From the NCBI RefSeq assembly GCF_047511655.1, contig NC_133398.1:38445638-38509637 (forward strand): DNA of 64,000 bases. The letters are read 5' to 3'. Below are positions 23,610 through 35,722 of the stretch, piece after piece (positions within the stretch are counted from its first letter, which is position 1; each line of letters starts with the position of its first letter). Under the pieces are notes generated by a model that was not told the origin of the DNA, made no database searches, and saw only the letters and a program-made list of their open reading frames with translations. The DNA is from Castor canadensis. Lineage: Eukaryota; Chordata; Mammalia; Rodentia; Castoridae. Both the position numbers and the translations under genes were made by a program.

Positions 23610-24032
23610 GTCCTAGGGAGGGTTGAGTCCCTCTGATCTGTCTCAGTTCCACTGATCTATTTGTCAATTTTATGCTGGTCCCACACTATTTTGATTACTC
23701 TAGCTTATAAGAAGTATCAAGACCAGACTCCAACTTTAGTCTTGTTTTTCAAAGTTGATTTTACTATTCTAAGATCTTTGCACTACCATATAAATTTTAG
23801 AATCAGATTATCAACTTCTACAAAAGCCTACTGGGATTTTGATGTGGATTGCACTGAACAATTTGGGAATCAATGACATCTTAATATTATACAGCCTTCT
23901 GATCTTTGAACAAGGTATATCTCTCCATTTGTGGATGTCTTTAAATTTTCTGAGAAGTATTTCTTTATTTTCAGTGTATAAATCTTTCACATCTTTTGTG
24001 AGATTTAGCTCTAAGTTTATCATATTTTAGTG
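23610..24032 (-). mobile_element. Old L1 ORF2 fragment
   Basis: Reversed L1 ORF2 text; the minus-strand frame 23,811-24,023 reads '[19 protein letters not shown]', matching the frame seen in the intact young L1 ('[18 protein letters not shown]'). Confidence 0.8.
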
Positions 24033-24034
24033 CA

Positions 24035-24720
24035 AGTTTTGCAAAATAACAGTCCAGAATGAAAAAGTAAAACTGACAAGATGGTTCCCTTTCCCCCATA
24101 TTGATAAAGAATCAGGTAGGCTTACCAAAATCAGAAGAGAATAATGTCATCTGCTCCTGAGTAGAGGTCTCCTCAAGTTTCCTGGTTTGGCTTGTCACCA
24201 GATTTGGGTCACTGAGTCTGGGGCCAGAAAGTTCTGGTGTCATCAGAAAATGAATTTAAGTATACTTAAATTCTCTGTGTCTATTGACACAGATGAGAAT
24301 TAAGCAGGAACAGGTTTATTAATGAAAAGCAAAGCAAAAGTGCACTCTCCATATAGAGGATAGGCAGATTCAACAAGGAGCACTGCGCTGGAGGTCCCAG
24401 GACCTCAAGCTTTTATTGGGGTTTGCACACATGGAGGTGGTTAGTTCTGGAAAACTGAGTAATGTGTCATCAACGCCTCCCACATGTCAGATGGAAGAGT
24501 TCATGGCCTTGGATGGTCAGACTGAGGTTGTCATTTTCTGCAGGACTGTGGGTCAGCAAAACCCTGCAGTATGTCACAAGATGTTCTGACAACATCAACA
24601 GTGTGGGGTATGATTCCTTACCAATATCCAAGGCATGATTCTCAGCCACCAGGTTTCCTAACTCCCTACCTAGTCCCTATATCATGGTGAATTTCAGTGA
24701 TAAATTTTTCTTTTTTCTTT
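24035..24720 (-). mobile_element. Minus-strand ERV-type LTR inserted in old L1
   Basis: On the minus strand, 'aaccccaataaaagcttgagg' (forward 24,412-24,432) is followed by a second 'aataaacctgttcctgc' (forward about 24,307-24,323), like a poly(A) signal plus R/U5. The block interrupts L1 ORF2 sequence that resumes at 24,955. Borders are approximate. Confidence 0.5.
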
Positions 24721-24729
24721 ATTATTTTT

Positions 24730-24950
24730 ATTTGTTTTTGGTGGGACTGAAGTTTGAACTCAGGGCTTCTTGCTTCAAAGCAGGCACTCTATTGTTTAAG
24801 CCACACCTCCAGTCCATTTTAATCCAGTTACTTTAGAGATAGGATCCCAAGAACTATTTTCCTGTCCTAGCCTCAACTGTGATCCTCCTTATCTCAGCCT
24901 CCCAAGCAGCTAGGATTATAGGCATGAGCCACTGGCATCAAACAGTGATC
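24730..24950 (-). mobile_element. Composite SINE
   Basis: tRNA-like part 'tttggtgggactgaagtttgaactcagggc', then B1-like part ending 'aggattataggcatgagccactggc'. Confidence 0.85.
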
Positions 24951-24954
24951 AATT

Positions 24955-25263
24955 TTTGAGTGTTAAAGCAATCCTGCATTTCTGTATTATGCATTCCATT
25001 GTTAGATTCTATTTGCTAAAATAGTAAGAAGTTTTCATGTATTCATGAAGATTATTGCTCTGTAGATTTCTATTCTTGTCATATCTATCTGGGTTTGGTA
25101 TCAAGGCAATGCTGGCTTCAGACAATGAATTGAGAAGTATTCCCTTCTCTTTAAATTTTGAAAGAATTGGTGTGAAATTGGTGTTATTTCTTCCTTAAAT
25201 ATTTATTAGAATTTACCCACTGAAAAAATATGAGCCTGAAGTTTTCTTTATGACAAGAATATT
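24955..25263 (-). mobile_element. Old L1 ORF2 fragment, left of young L1 insertion
   Basis: Reversed ORF2 text ('gcaatcctgcatttctg', 'ggcaatgctggcttcagacaatgaattgagaagt'). It continues beyond the young L1 at 28,462-28,520. Confidence 0.75.
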
Positions 25264-25279
25264 TTGTGATAAAATTTTA

Positions 25280-28200
25280 TTTATTTATTTATTTTTTCAT
25301 TTTTCTTTTATTATTCATATGTGCATACAAGGCTTGGTTCATTTCTCCCCCCTGCCCCCACCCCCTCCCTTACCACCCACTCCACCCCCTCCCGCTCCCC
25401 CCCTCAATACCCCGCAGAAACTATTTTGCCCTTATCTCTAATTTTGTTGTAGAGAGAGTATCAGCAATAATAGGAAGGAACAAGGGGTTTTGCTGGTTGA
25501 GATAAGGATAGCTATACAGGGCATTGACTCACATTGATTTCCTGTGCGTGGGTGTTACCTTCTAGGTTAATTCTTTTTGATCTAACCTTTTCTCTAGTTC
25601 CTGGTCCCCTTTTCCTATTGGCCTCAGTTGCTTTAAGGTATCTGCTTTAGTTTCTCTGCATTAAGGGCAACAAATGCTAGCTAGTTTTTTAGGTGTCTTA
25701 CCTATCCTCACCCCTCCCTTGTGTGCTCTCGCTTTTATCATGTGCTCATAGTCCAATCCCCTTGTTGTGTTTGCCCTTGATCTAATGTCCACATATGAGG
25801 GAGAACATACGATTTTTGGTCTTTTGAGCCAGGCTAACCTCACTCAGAATGATGTTCTCCAATTCCATCCATTTACCAGCGAATGATAACATTTCGTTCT
25901 TCTTCATGGCTGCATAAAATTCCATTGTGTGTAGATACCACATTTTCTTAATCCATTCGTCAGTGCTGGGGCATCTTGGCTGTTTCCATAACTTGGCTAT
26001 TGTGAATAGTGCCGCAATAAACATGGATGTGCAGGTGCCTCTGGAGTAACAGTCTTTTGGGTATATCCCCAAGAGTGGTATTGCTGGATCAAATGGTAGA
26101 TCGATGTCCAGCTTTTTAAGTAGCCTCCAAATTTTTTTCCAGAGTGGTTGTACTAGTCTACATTCCCACCAACAGTGTAAGAGGGTTCCTTTTTCCCCGC
26201 ATCCTCGCCAACACCTGTTGTTGGTGGTGTTGCTGATGATGGCTATTCTAACAGGGGTGAGGTGGAATCTTAGTGTGGTTTTAATTTGCATTTCCTTTAT
26301 TGCTAGAGATGGTGAGCATTTTTTCATGTGTTTTCTGGCCATTTGAATTTCTTCTTTTGAGAAAGTTCTGTTTAGTTCACATGCCCATTTCTTTATTGGT
26401 TCATTAGTTTTGGGAGAATTTAGTTTTTTAAGTTCCCTGTATATTCTGGTTATCAGTCCTTTGTCTGATGTATAATTGGCAAGTATTTTCTCCCACTCTG
26501 TGGGTGTTCTCTTCAGTTTAGAGACCATTTCTTTTGATGAACAGAAGCTTTTTAGTTTTATGAGGTCCCATTTATCTATGCTATCTCTTAGTTGCTGTGC
26601 TGCTGGGGTTTCATTGAGAAAGTTCTTACCTATACCTACTAACTCCAGAGTATTTCCTACTCTTTCTTGTATCAACTTAAGAGTTTGGGGTCTGATATTA
26701 AGATCCTTGATCCATTTTGAGTTAATCTTGGTATAGGGTGATATACATGGATCTAGTTTCAGTTTTTTGCAGACTGCTAACCAGTTTTCCCAGCAGTTTT
26801 TGTTGAAGAGGCTGCTATTTCTCCATCGTATATTTTTAGCTCCTTTGTCAAAGATAAGTTGCTCATAGTTGTGTGGCTTCATATCTGGATCCTCTATTCT
26901 GTTCCACTGGTCTTCACGTCTGTTTTTGTGCCAGTACCATGCTGTTTTTATTGTTATTGCTTTGTAATATAGTTTGAAGTCAGGTATCGTGATACCTCCT
27001 GCATTGTTCTTTTGACTGAGTATTGCCTTGGCTATTCGTGGCCTCTTGTGTTTCCATATAAATTTAACAGTAGATTTTTCAATCTCTTTAATGAATGTCA
27101 TTGGAATTTTGATGGGAATTGCATTAAACATGTAGATTACTTTGGGGAGTATCGACATTTTTACTATGTTGATTCTACCAATCCATGAGCATGGGAGATC
27201 TCTCCACTTTCTATAGTCTTCCTCAATCTCTTTCTTCAGAAGTGTATAGTTTTCCTTGTAGAGGTCTTTCACATCTTTTGTTAGGTTTACACCTAGGTAT
27301 TTGATTTTTTTTGAGGCTATTGTAAATGGAATTGTTTTCATACATTCTTTTCCCATTTGCTCATTGTTAGTGTATAGAAATGCTAATGATTTTTCTATGT
27401 TGATTTTATATCCTGCTACCTTGCTATAGCTATTGATGATGTCTAGAAGCTTCTGAGTAGAGTTTTTTGGGTCTTTAAGGTATAGGATCATGTCGTCTGC
27501 AAATAGGGATATTTTGACAGTTTCTTTACCTATTTGTATTCCTTTTATTCCTTCTTCTTGCCTAATTGCTCTGGCTAGGAATTCCAGTACTATGTTGAAT
27601 AGGAGTGGAGATAGTGGGCATCCTTGTCTGGTTCCTGATTTTAGAGGGAATGGTTTTAATTTTTCTCCGTTAAGTATAATGCTGGCTGTAGGTTTGTCAT
27701 ATATAGCTTTTATAATGTTGAGGAACTTTCCTTCTATTCCTAGTTTTCTTAGAGCTTTTATCATGAAATGATGTTGGATCTTATCAAAGGCTTTTTCTGC
27801 ATCTATTGAGATGATCAAGTGGTTTTTGTCTTTGCTTCTGTTAATGTGGTTTATTACGTTTATTGATTTTCGTATGTTGAACCACCCCTGCATCCCTGGG
27901 ATGAAGCCTACCTGGTGGTGGTGAATAATCTTTTTGATGTGTTGCTGAATTCGATTTGCCATTATTTTGTTGAGGATTTTTGCATCAATGTTCATTAAGG
28001 AGATTGGCCTATAGTTCTCCTTTTTGGAGGTGTCTTTGCCTGGTTTAGGGATAAGTATAATACTGGCTTCATAAAATGTGTTTGGCAGTTTTCCTTCCCT
28101 TTCTATTTCATGGAACAGTTTAAGGAGGGTTGGTATCAGTTCTTCTTTAAAGGTCTGATAGAATTCAGCAGAGAATCCATCAGGTCCTGGACTTTTCTTT

Positions 28201-28445
28201 TTGGGGAGACTCTTGATTGCTGCTTCAATTTCATTTTGTGTTATAGGTCTATTCAGGTGATTAATTTCCTCTTGGTTCAGTTTTGGATGATCATATGTAT
28301 CTAGAAATCTGTCCATTTCTTTTAGATTTTCAAATTTATTTGAATATAGGTTCTCAAAGTAGTCTCTGATGATTTCCTGGACTTCCATGGTGTTTGTTGT
28401 TATCTCCCCTTTTGCATTCCTAATTCTACTAATTTGGGTTTTTTC
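25280..28445 (-). mobile_element. Young 5'-truncated L1 with perfect target-site duplication
   Basis: A 16-bp perfect direct repeat 'ttgtgataaaatttta' at 25,264-25,279 and 28,446-28,461 flanks the element. Reading on the minus strand it begins inside ORF2, upstream of the reverse transcriptase domain, keeps ORF2 open to its stop at 25,782, then has a 3' UTR of about 500 bp with a G-rich tract (forward C-rich 25,347-25,413) and an A-rich tail (forward T-rich 25,280-25,311). It lacks the 5' UTR, ORF1 and endonuclease domain, so it cannot move on its own. It is inserted in an older L1 in the same orientation. Confidence 0.97.
25782..28388 (-). CDS. L1 ORF2 protein, truncated (reverse transcriptase + C-terminal part)
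   Basis: The 868-codon frame is the C-terminal two-thirds of LINE-1 ORF2p, the endonuclease/reverse transcriptase that copies L1 RNA into the genome. Visible parts: linker (1-50), RT domain with '[13 protein letters not shown]' (66-78), '[13 protein letters not shown]' (191-203), '[14 protein letters not shown]' (252-265) and the catalytic FADD (296-299), then the C-terminal region with a CX3CX7HX4C zinc-knuckle-like motif (about 726-743). The listed Met is not the natural start: the frame stays open upstream to the truncation at 28,445, and full-length ORF2p is about 1,275 residues. The N-terminal endonuclease is missing. No promoter is present, so expression is unlikely. The lack of any stop or frameshift over 2.6 kb implies a recent insertion. 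Confidence 0.93.
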   Translation of the reverse strand: MEVQEIIRDYFENLYSNKFENLKEMDRFLDTYDHPKLNQEEINHLNRPITQNEIEAAIKSLPKKKSPGPDGFSAEFYQTFKEELIPTLLKLFHEIEREGKLPNTFYEASIILIPKPGKDTSKKENYRPISLMNIDAKILNKIMANRIQQHIKKIIHHHQVGFIPGMQGWFNIRKSINVINHINRSKDKNHLIISIDAEKAFDKIQHHFMIKALRKLGIEGKFLNIIKAIYDKPTASIILNGEKLKPFPLKSGTRQGCPLSPLLFNIVLEFLARAIRQEEGIKGIQIGKETVKISLFADDMILYLKDPKNSTQKLLDIINSYSKVAGYKINIEKSLAFLYTNNEQMGKECMKTIPFTIASKKIKYLGVNLTKDVKDLYKENYTLLKKEIEEDYRKWRDLPCSWIGRINIVKMSILPKVIYMFNAIPIKIPMTFIKEIEKSTVKFIWKHKRPRIAKAILSQKNNAGGITIPDFKLYYKAITIKTAWYWHKNRREDQWNRIEDPDMKPHNYEQLIFDKGAKNIRWRNSSLFNKNCWENWLAVCKKLKLDPCISPYTKINSKWIKDLNIRPQTLKLIQERVGNTLELVGIGKNFLNETPAAQQLRDSIDKWDLIKLKSFCSSKEMVSKLKRTPTEWEKILANYTSDKGLITRIYRELKKLNSPKTNEPIKKWACELNRTFSKEEIQMARKHMKKCSPSLAIKEMQIKTTLRFHLTPVRIAIISNTTNNRCWRGCGEKGTLLHCWWECRLVQPLWKKIWRLLKKLDIDLPFDPAIPLLGIYPKDCYSRGTCTSMFIAALFTIAKLWKQPRCPSTDEWIKKMWYLHTMEFYAAMKKNEMLSFAGKWMELENIILSEVSLAQKTKNRMFSLICGH

Positions 28446-28461
28446 TTGTGATAAAATTTTA

Positions 28462-28520
28462 AATACAAATGCATTTTCTTCAAATAGATTTAAGGCTATT
28501 CAAATTTTCTGTTTCTTCTT
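28462..28520 (-). mobile_element. Old L1 ORF2 fragment, right of young L1
   Basis: 'aaggctattcaaattttctgtttcttctt' is reversed L1 ORF2 text and continues the old element seen at 24,955-25,263. Confidence 0.65.
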
Positions 28521-28544
28521 AAATTTTTTTTGTTTATTTGCTTT

Positions 28545-28882
28545 TTTTTTTCAGTACTGGGGTTTGAACTCAGGACTTTGCACTTTTCAGGCAAGCACTC
28601 TATCACAGGAGCTCCATTTCCAGTCTTTCTTGCTTTAGTTATTTTTCAGATAGGATCTCATCTTCTTGTCTGGAGCTAGCCTTGGACTTCACTACACCTC
28701 TCTCGTAGGTGGGATGATAGGTGTGCATCACTATGTGCTGGCTTGTTCTTTGAGATAGGGTATTGCTAACCTTTTTTTTTGCTTTTGCTTTTCTTTGCTT
28801 TTTCTTTCCTTGAATTGTGATCCTCCTATCTTTGCTTCCAAATAATGGGATACAGGTGGGAGCTATCACATCCTGCTTGAGT
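28545..28882 (-). mobile_element. Composite SINE(s)
   Basis: tRNA-like part 'cagtactggggtttgaactcaggac...', then B1-like parts ('agataggatctcatcttcttg...ggtgtgcatcactatgtgctggc' and 'tgagatagggtattgctaacc'). Confidence 0.75.
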
Positions 28883-28924
28883 AATTTTTGATAGTTTGTG
28901 TTTTTCAAAGAATTTTTCCATGCT

Positions 28925-29250
28925 TTAGTCTATTTTGTGCTGCTACAATAGGATACCACAGACTATGTAATTTATAAAGAGCAGAAGTTTACTCTCTCAG
29001 TTCTGGAGGCTGGAAAGTCCAAAGTAAAGGCACCAGCAACTGATGAGGGCCTTCTTGTTGTGGCCCCCAGGTGACAGAAGAGCAGAAGAGAGAGAACTCA
29101 CTCCTACAAACCCTTTTATAGTGGCATTAACACCTCTGACACCCTCATTGAGGATTATCTTTCTATATACAAATTATGAGGGAACATACTCAAGACATAG
29201 CAGTTCATCTCACTGTTATCAATTTTATAGATATTAAAATGTCCATATTA
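28925..29250 (+). repeat. Old interspersed repeat, same general type as 4.86 kb
   Basis: It has 'tgctacaataggataccacagactatgtaatttataaag' and 'gttctggaggctggaaagtcc', the common mammalian form. Confidence 0.55.
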
Positions 29251-29985
29251 TGAATTTATTATTCCTTTAATACCTTTGGAATTTGTGGTGACTCACTCTT
29301 TTAATTCTCTCTCTCTTTCCTTGTTTAGCTTCTTAGAATATGAAGGAATCTTTCCTTGGTGAGGACCCTGTCCCTGGCATAAATCACACTCAAGTTTCTT
29401 AACCTGTTTCCTTGGGCTCCCTAGGGTGTCCATAAATGACATTCCCCTAACATTGAATCAAACTTTGAGTGTAAGGATAGGGACATGTTTTCATCAGAGT
29501 CTCATCAAGGCCTAATAATAGAGAATTGTTGCCTTTTTTGGGGGTCATTTGTTCCTAAATACATATAGGTAACCTACTGCCCTACTGCTTAAGGATTCAT
29601 TTTAACACTTATTTAATATATAGATTGCTGGACCCTGCCCCTAGAAATTCTGACTCAGTGGTCTGGGGCGAGGCCAGAAAATATGTATTTTTATTAGCCC
29701 CCTAGAGATTCTGATATAAGACCGCGATTGAGAGCCACTAGAGCAGATGACCTTACAAAGTTCCTGTCACTGAGATTGTTCAGGATTAGGTGAGCTGGTG
29801 CTGCCCTCTAGTGCCTCTAGTTCTTCTGAACTCCTGGAAGTTTTGGCTCTGGACATTAACAAAGATGCTCATTTATAAAAGTAGTGATGTGTCCTGTCCC
29901 CAGTGCCTTGGGTACATCTTCGGTATTCACTGGTGTTTTTTGAGTATGAGACAGTGAAACTCACATGTCTTGTGGCATGTCTTTC
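29251..29985. other. Intergenic, nothing recognised
   Basis: No gene or clear repeat. Confidence 0.35.
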
Positions 29986-29987
29986 AG

Positions 29988-30198
29988 GATTTTTTTCTTT
30001 TTAGGATTTTGAATTTAGGGCCTCATGCTTGCTAGGCAGACGCTCTTACAGCTTGAGCCACTCCGCCAGCCCTTTTGTTTTTTTCAAGATAGGGTCTTTC
30101 AAACTATTTGCCTGGGGTTTGCCTTGAATCAAGATCCTCCTGATCTTGGCTTCGTGAGTAGCTAGGATTACAGGTGTGAGCCACCAGCACCCAGCCTA
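29988..30198 (-). mobile_element. Composite SINE
   Basis: 'aggattttgaatttagggcctcatgcttgctaggcag...cttgagccactccgccagccc' followed by a B1-like part ending 'caggtgtgagccaccagcacccagcc'. Confidence 0.85.
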
Positions 30199-31535
30199 AG
30201 AATTTTCTTATGAAAAATTTATGAACTGACAGACAGGAAAATTTCCTGAAGAATTTCCATGACAATATTTGTGTCACTGCAGCATTATAACGTAAACAGG
30301 GTCTGACTTAAACAGGTTTCCAAATAAATAAGTGAGGGTCCTTTATGGTTGTGTAGCTCTCTGGAGCCTGCAGAGGCTTTCCATATTCTTTGTCTCCCTT
30401 GTTTGCTTTCAAAGCATGAGTTAGGAAGTGCAATGATATGATAGTCATACCCATATGATTACAAATGACAGGCCCTGCTGCATTCATGTGCCATTGTTTA
30501 GGAAGACTCTGAGCCCACTCTGCCATCCACTTCCATCAGTGAGTACCATATCAGTAAATAAACTAAAGCCTGCTCTGCAAAAAAGGATAAGGCTTTTTTG
30601 TTGTTGTTGTTAGCTCAGCACATAGCTCTAACTTCTCAGCTCTGAGACAGCTTACAATAAAGGGTTATTATTAATGTAGACAGTGTTTTTAAAATATTTA
30701 ATAGTGCTCTAACTTTTGCCTAGAACTGGGTCTGGAGCACAGAACACACAGTACTTAACAAACTGGACAGGAACTTCCAGGAAACTCAGAAATCTTGGAG
30801 CACTGGAAGCATATCATCATGGCTCCAGAGGCCATCAAGTTAGCTTTAATGTGTAGATCAATGAGCAGAGGAATGGCAGGTACTGGGGTTGAATGTGGGA
30901 AATCTGGCTGCCTAAGAGCATTCAAATTCAGATTTTCAAAAACAACTTGTTCAGTCAAACATTCTGAACCTTCTGAACCATGATGGATTCAACTAAAGAT
31001 TTGCAGCCCTTAGTCAAAAGTCTTGCCAATAACCTATGTCTATGATTAAGCCAGAATCTATAAGATTCATAGAGGCATTTTGGAAAATCAAGACGTGGAC
31101 AGAGTTCTAGAAGTGAACATCATTCATGTGGCTCCATAGAAGGCAGTGTTTCTAATTTTTTCCTGCTCATCTCAAACTGGACCACACAGCCTTGGAGGAG
31201 TCCTTTAACTCAGGAATATTTAAAAGTGCAGCAGCTTTGGGATTTTCTTAACACACCTTTCATGATCCTCTTCCTGAACCTCTTGATCTGACCCACCCAT
31301 CATTGCCTATGACACCAAAAATAGGAAAGAGATGATGCAGTTCATGGAGTTCCTTTGACTGTCATTAGCTCTCTTCAAGTGTACACAAGGACTCCGTTAT
31401 CTGGAGATGGGTGCCAGACTATTGAATTAATAGAGAGCTGAACTATCAGGATGTAGGGAGGACAGACAGCACAAAGGGGTATATGCTGTTTGTGACTTTA
31501 GCATCGTTTATCTCAGGCTCTGCAGCTTATACAGA
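30199..31535. other. Intergenic, nothing recognised
   Basis: About 1.3 kb upstream of the duplicated block. Open frames at 30,308-30,526 (minus) and 30,755-30,983 (both strands) match no family I know. Confidence 0.35.
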
Positions 31536-31587
31536 CAACTAGACACCCTCATTTGGATTGCCACATAAGTTTCATCTTTTGCTGCGA

Positions 31588-31668
31588 GATGGCTGGGGTG
31601 GGGGTTTGAACTGAGGGCTTCGTGTTTGCAAAGCAGGTGCATTACCTCTTGAGTCACACCTCCAGTCC
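31588..31668 (-). mobile_element. tRNA-like SINE in the upstream region of the left gene copy
   Basis: It reads 'gggtgggggtttgaactgagggctt...gtcacacctccagtcc'. The equivalent position at about 57,050 in the right copy lacks it, so it inserted after the duplication. Confidence 0.8.
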
Positions 31669-31734
31669 AACACATGAGCTTCTTTAAGATAAAGGTCTGT
31701 GATGCTATGCCTGCTTTGTGGAACAGGAGGCTTT

Positions 31735-32022
<288 letters not shown>

Positions 32023-32079
32023 TGAATCAATAAGCCTTCCACAAGAAGATTTTATCCCCTCACTTGATACCCTTACCCC

Positions 32080-32625
32080 TTATTTTTTGGGGGGGGTGTT
32101 ACTAGGGATTGAATCCAGGGCTTCCTGCTTACTGGGCAAAGCACTTAAACTGTGCTCCCAGTCATTTTGCCTCTATTTATTTATTTATGTTGGGATTAAG
32201 AAAAAACTTGGTGGTATTGGAGTTAGAAGTCAGGGCCTAACACTTGCTAGGCAGGCATTCTACCACTTGAGCCACACCCTCAGCTCTTTTTGCTTTAGTT
32301 ATTTTTCAGGTAGGGTTCACAGTTTTGCCCAGGTCAGCCTAGACTATGATCCTCCTGTTTATGCCTGCCACATAGCTGAGATGGCATGAAAGTACCACCA
32401 TGTCCAGCTTATTGGTTGAGATAGGGTTTTGCTAACTTTTTGCTTGGACTGTCCTCTTCCTCCTGAGTAGCTAGTATACAGGTATGAGCCACCACACCTG
32501 GCCTTTATGTTGTTTTTGAGATAGGGTCTGGGTTAATTTGTCTGGGCTGGCCTCAAACTCTTGATCTTCCTGTCTCCACCTTCTGAGTAACTAGGATTAT
32601 AGACAGACAGCACCACAGCCAGCAC
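32080..32625 (-). mobile_element. SINE cluster in intron 1 of the left copy
   Basis: Several reversed SINE parts lie in a row: 'gttactagggattgaatccagggcttcctgc', 'ttggtggtattggagttagaagtcagggcc...gagccacacc', and B1-like parts ending 'caggtatgagccaccacacctggcc'. They account for most of the extra length of this intron (1,034 against 651 bp). Confidence 0.75.
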
Positions 32626-35531
32626 CCCTTGATTTTTTTTTTAATGAGTATTTCTTCACTGGATCCCAGAACAATTTGTGTCACAATCCTGGTTGGTAGC
32701 CATTTAAGGCCTTTGATGACTGAAGTCCTTTGGTTATTAGTATCATTCAACCTTTAATTTGTTTCTTTAATTTCTTCCTAATCTCATCCTGAATGTGTTC
32801 ATGCGACTGGAGAAAAAGGTATGGGGTATGGAAGGAAGAGCCTTTAGGTGAGTCAGAAATAAGCAGGGAAGGAAAAGTTTGAGGTAAAAAATAGTGTGGA
32901 CAGAGAAGATAGAAGAGTATAAAACTGGAATATAGAAAAAGACTGGAAAATGTGTATGGCTTTTTTTTTTTATCATTTTAGACGTGAAACGAAAATGATG
33001 TCCCAGCTTCACATTCTGTTTTTGTCTTTAAGCATCACCAAAGAGTCAAACAAAGGTCTAGAGAGAGAACACAAAAAGGTAAAGCCCCAATCTCTCCTCT
33101 GACTCCCTTCCACTTGGGTGAGGTTCTCATAGTTCTTAGTGCTATCATTTCTGGTTCTGGAAGAGGTGCTTCTAACCAGGCTTCAAAACCCTCAATAACA
33201 ACAATGATAATGAAGACTTATTTGGGTGGAAATTAGAGCCTAGGAATATTCCAAAATTCTATAGCTTGCCTTCCTGGGAATGAAGAAAGAGAAAGTAGAG
33301 AAGATGTCCTTAACTGGGTCATTTGCTAGTTTTACAACCACGTGGATGACACTTCATCTTTCAGTCTTGTTCTCCATAAAATGGGCATAATATCAGTGGC
33401 CTTGCCTCACTCACAATGTGGTTGTGAGAGTCAAATGAGATTAGGTATGGGACGTATTGTAAATAGTCAAGTACTTTACAGATGTGACTTAGAGCATTGG
33501 CTCAGGATTTGCAGTTTCCTCTCATACAGAGGCCTTCAGCTTTCCATAGGATGCCCCCAAATCCTTTTTCTGTTCTACCTAACACTGTGTCTTGGTTCCT
33601 CAGTTAAGAGAACCTTCCAGGAAGAAACTGAGAAGCTACAGAAGCTGCTCTCTGTCATGAAAAGGTGACCTTTTGTTCTTTGCAGTCTCCCAAGTCCCAG
33701 CCTGGCCCATGATAATTTCTTGGCCTGGCATGGGGGCAGGAATGAGGAGAGAGGGATCATGGCTGGGAGGAAAGCATACACTGTGGAGGCTGGTTGACTA
33801 GTTAAGAAGGTTGACAGGTTGCTGAAGTAAAGGGGAGTTCGGATGTCTCAAAAGGGCAGAGTCACCCAATTCTACTTTGTGCTAGAGTCATAGTAGTTCT
33901 GCAATTCAGGATTAACTAGCACATAGTTTGTAAAAGACATTATTGGATGCACTCAGCCACAATACAAATTATCCAGTCAAGAGAATGAATTTTGCATAAA
34001 GAAGTTACCATTGTCATATTCTCTTTTCAGCTACACCCTTTCAAGAACAAAATCCTGGGTCTGGCTACACTCTGATGACAGTATCTCCTCTGGTCTGTCC
34101 AGAAAGGCCACTTCCTGGGACAACCTCAGCCTATCATCTAATCCTCTCCCTAAGATTTCTAGAGAATGGGACTGATTCTCACCAGATGCTGGGTAGGAGA
34201 GCAGGGGCATCCACAGTCTTTGAAATGAGGATCACATTCCCACAATTTGGATGTACTGACTACCATGCTTCAGGTTCTTTTCCCTGAGTGAAACTGAACC
34301 AGGTCCTACCTGGTGATGTTCTTGGTAATGCCCCATCAGCTAACCACTTGTCTCCTCCATCTGCCTGGTTCCTTTCTCCTAGTTGAGATTCTCAACAATG
34401 TCAGCATTGAACTGACTCCAGCTTTCTGTTCTGAGAGTTTTCTGAGACCTGGCCCCAGATCCTCAGCCAGGACCACCATACCTTGCCAAGAAGTATTTTC
34501 CTAGGGAGAAAAGCAGTGGAGTAGACCCAGGGGTTGTAGACCCAGGATTTGTAGGGCTAGAAATGTACACCAATCCCTAGTCACACTCTTCCAAGGAGGC
34601 AGATGTCACTTCATCATTAACAGTTGCCATTTTCCCTTCCCAGCCAGGGCTGGCTTCCTCAGAAGGGAAGTGTACGGCGGCTCCTGTGTGCAGATCCCTG
34701 CTGCCAAATCTGCAATGCCATGGCTCTGGAGATTCAGCAGCTGCTGGACAGTGGTGAGAGCAACCAAGTCTCCCCCACTTTATTGAAGCCATCACAGAGC
34801 TTTTCTCACCTAGAGATGTCTACATCCAGTTTATCTTTTAATCAGAGTCAGGAACTTTGTTCCCAGTACTCCAGAGACCTGTCATTGGTATCTGGCTGCA
34901 CAGTGTCACAATTAAAGGTTCAGAAATTTATAACTCAGTCAACTGGTGCCATGGGTATCCAGCATCACTGGCCTAATCATCTCCAACAAGAGCAGGAATT
35001 TCAAGCACCAAATGTGTCTGAGGATGCAGGAACTCTGACTTCTTCAAGTCTTGAGGAGCCTGGGATTCCTGTGAATCATCAGAAGAGGAGGAAGAACAAC
35101 TCCACATCTGCCCAGAAGAACCAAGGTCAGAATCCCCTGAATACTTGGCTCCCTCTCTTTCCCTGGACCCAGAGTTCCTGAACCTAAAACAATACCCTAC
35201 AACTTTACATTCCTGTCACCTGCTGCTCCTAGGCTTGAAAGTCCCAAGGTACCTTTAAGTTGGAGGATACAAATGCATGCATTTCCTCACTGAAGGCTCC
35301 CATGATTTGTAGGGAAGTTCCTGTGGCAGCTTATAATACACCCTTCTCCATGTTTTCAAAGCCTAGAAAACAAACATTTCTTTTATCTAATGGCTCCTTT
35401 GAAATGATGAAGCTTTCATCCCTTTGACTCTAGAGTTCATGGGAGGACAGGCAGTTCACTGCAGAGAAGAAATATCACTATGAACAAATCGCAAACCCCC
35501 ATCCAGTGGCTTTGCCTCTACCTTCTCCAGC

Positions 35532-35722
35532 TTTCAACTTTTTTTTTTTTTTGCATTACTAGGGCTTGAACTCTGGGCCTACACCTTGAGCTACTCCACC
35601 AACCCTTTTTTGTGAAGGGTTTTTTCGAGATAGGGTCTCATGGAAAAATATTCGCCTTTTATCTAATGGCTGAGATCCTCCAGATTGGTTGGGATTTCAG
35701 GCATGAGCCACCGAGGTCTGGC
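35532..35722 (-). mobile_element. SINE disrupting exon 4 of the pseudogene
   Basis: It reads 'ttgcattactagggcttgaactctgggcctacaccttgagctactccaccaaccc' followed by a diverged B1-like part ending 'ttcaggcatgagccaccgaggtctggc'. Near-identical text 'ctttcaacttt' at both sides may be the duplication. Confidence 0.8.

Noticed and set aside
30308-30983. Open frames on both strands upstream of the left gene copy
   Set aside because: Considered as an extra upstream exon or processed pseudogene, but there is no counterpart upstream of the intact copy and no recognisable protein.
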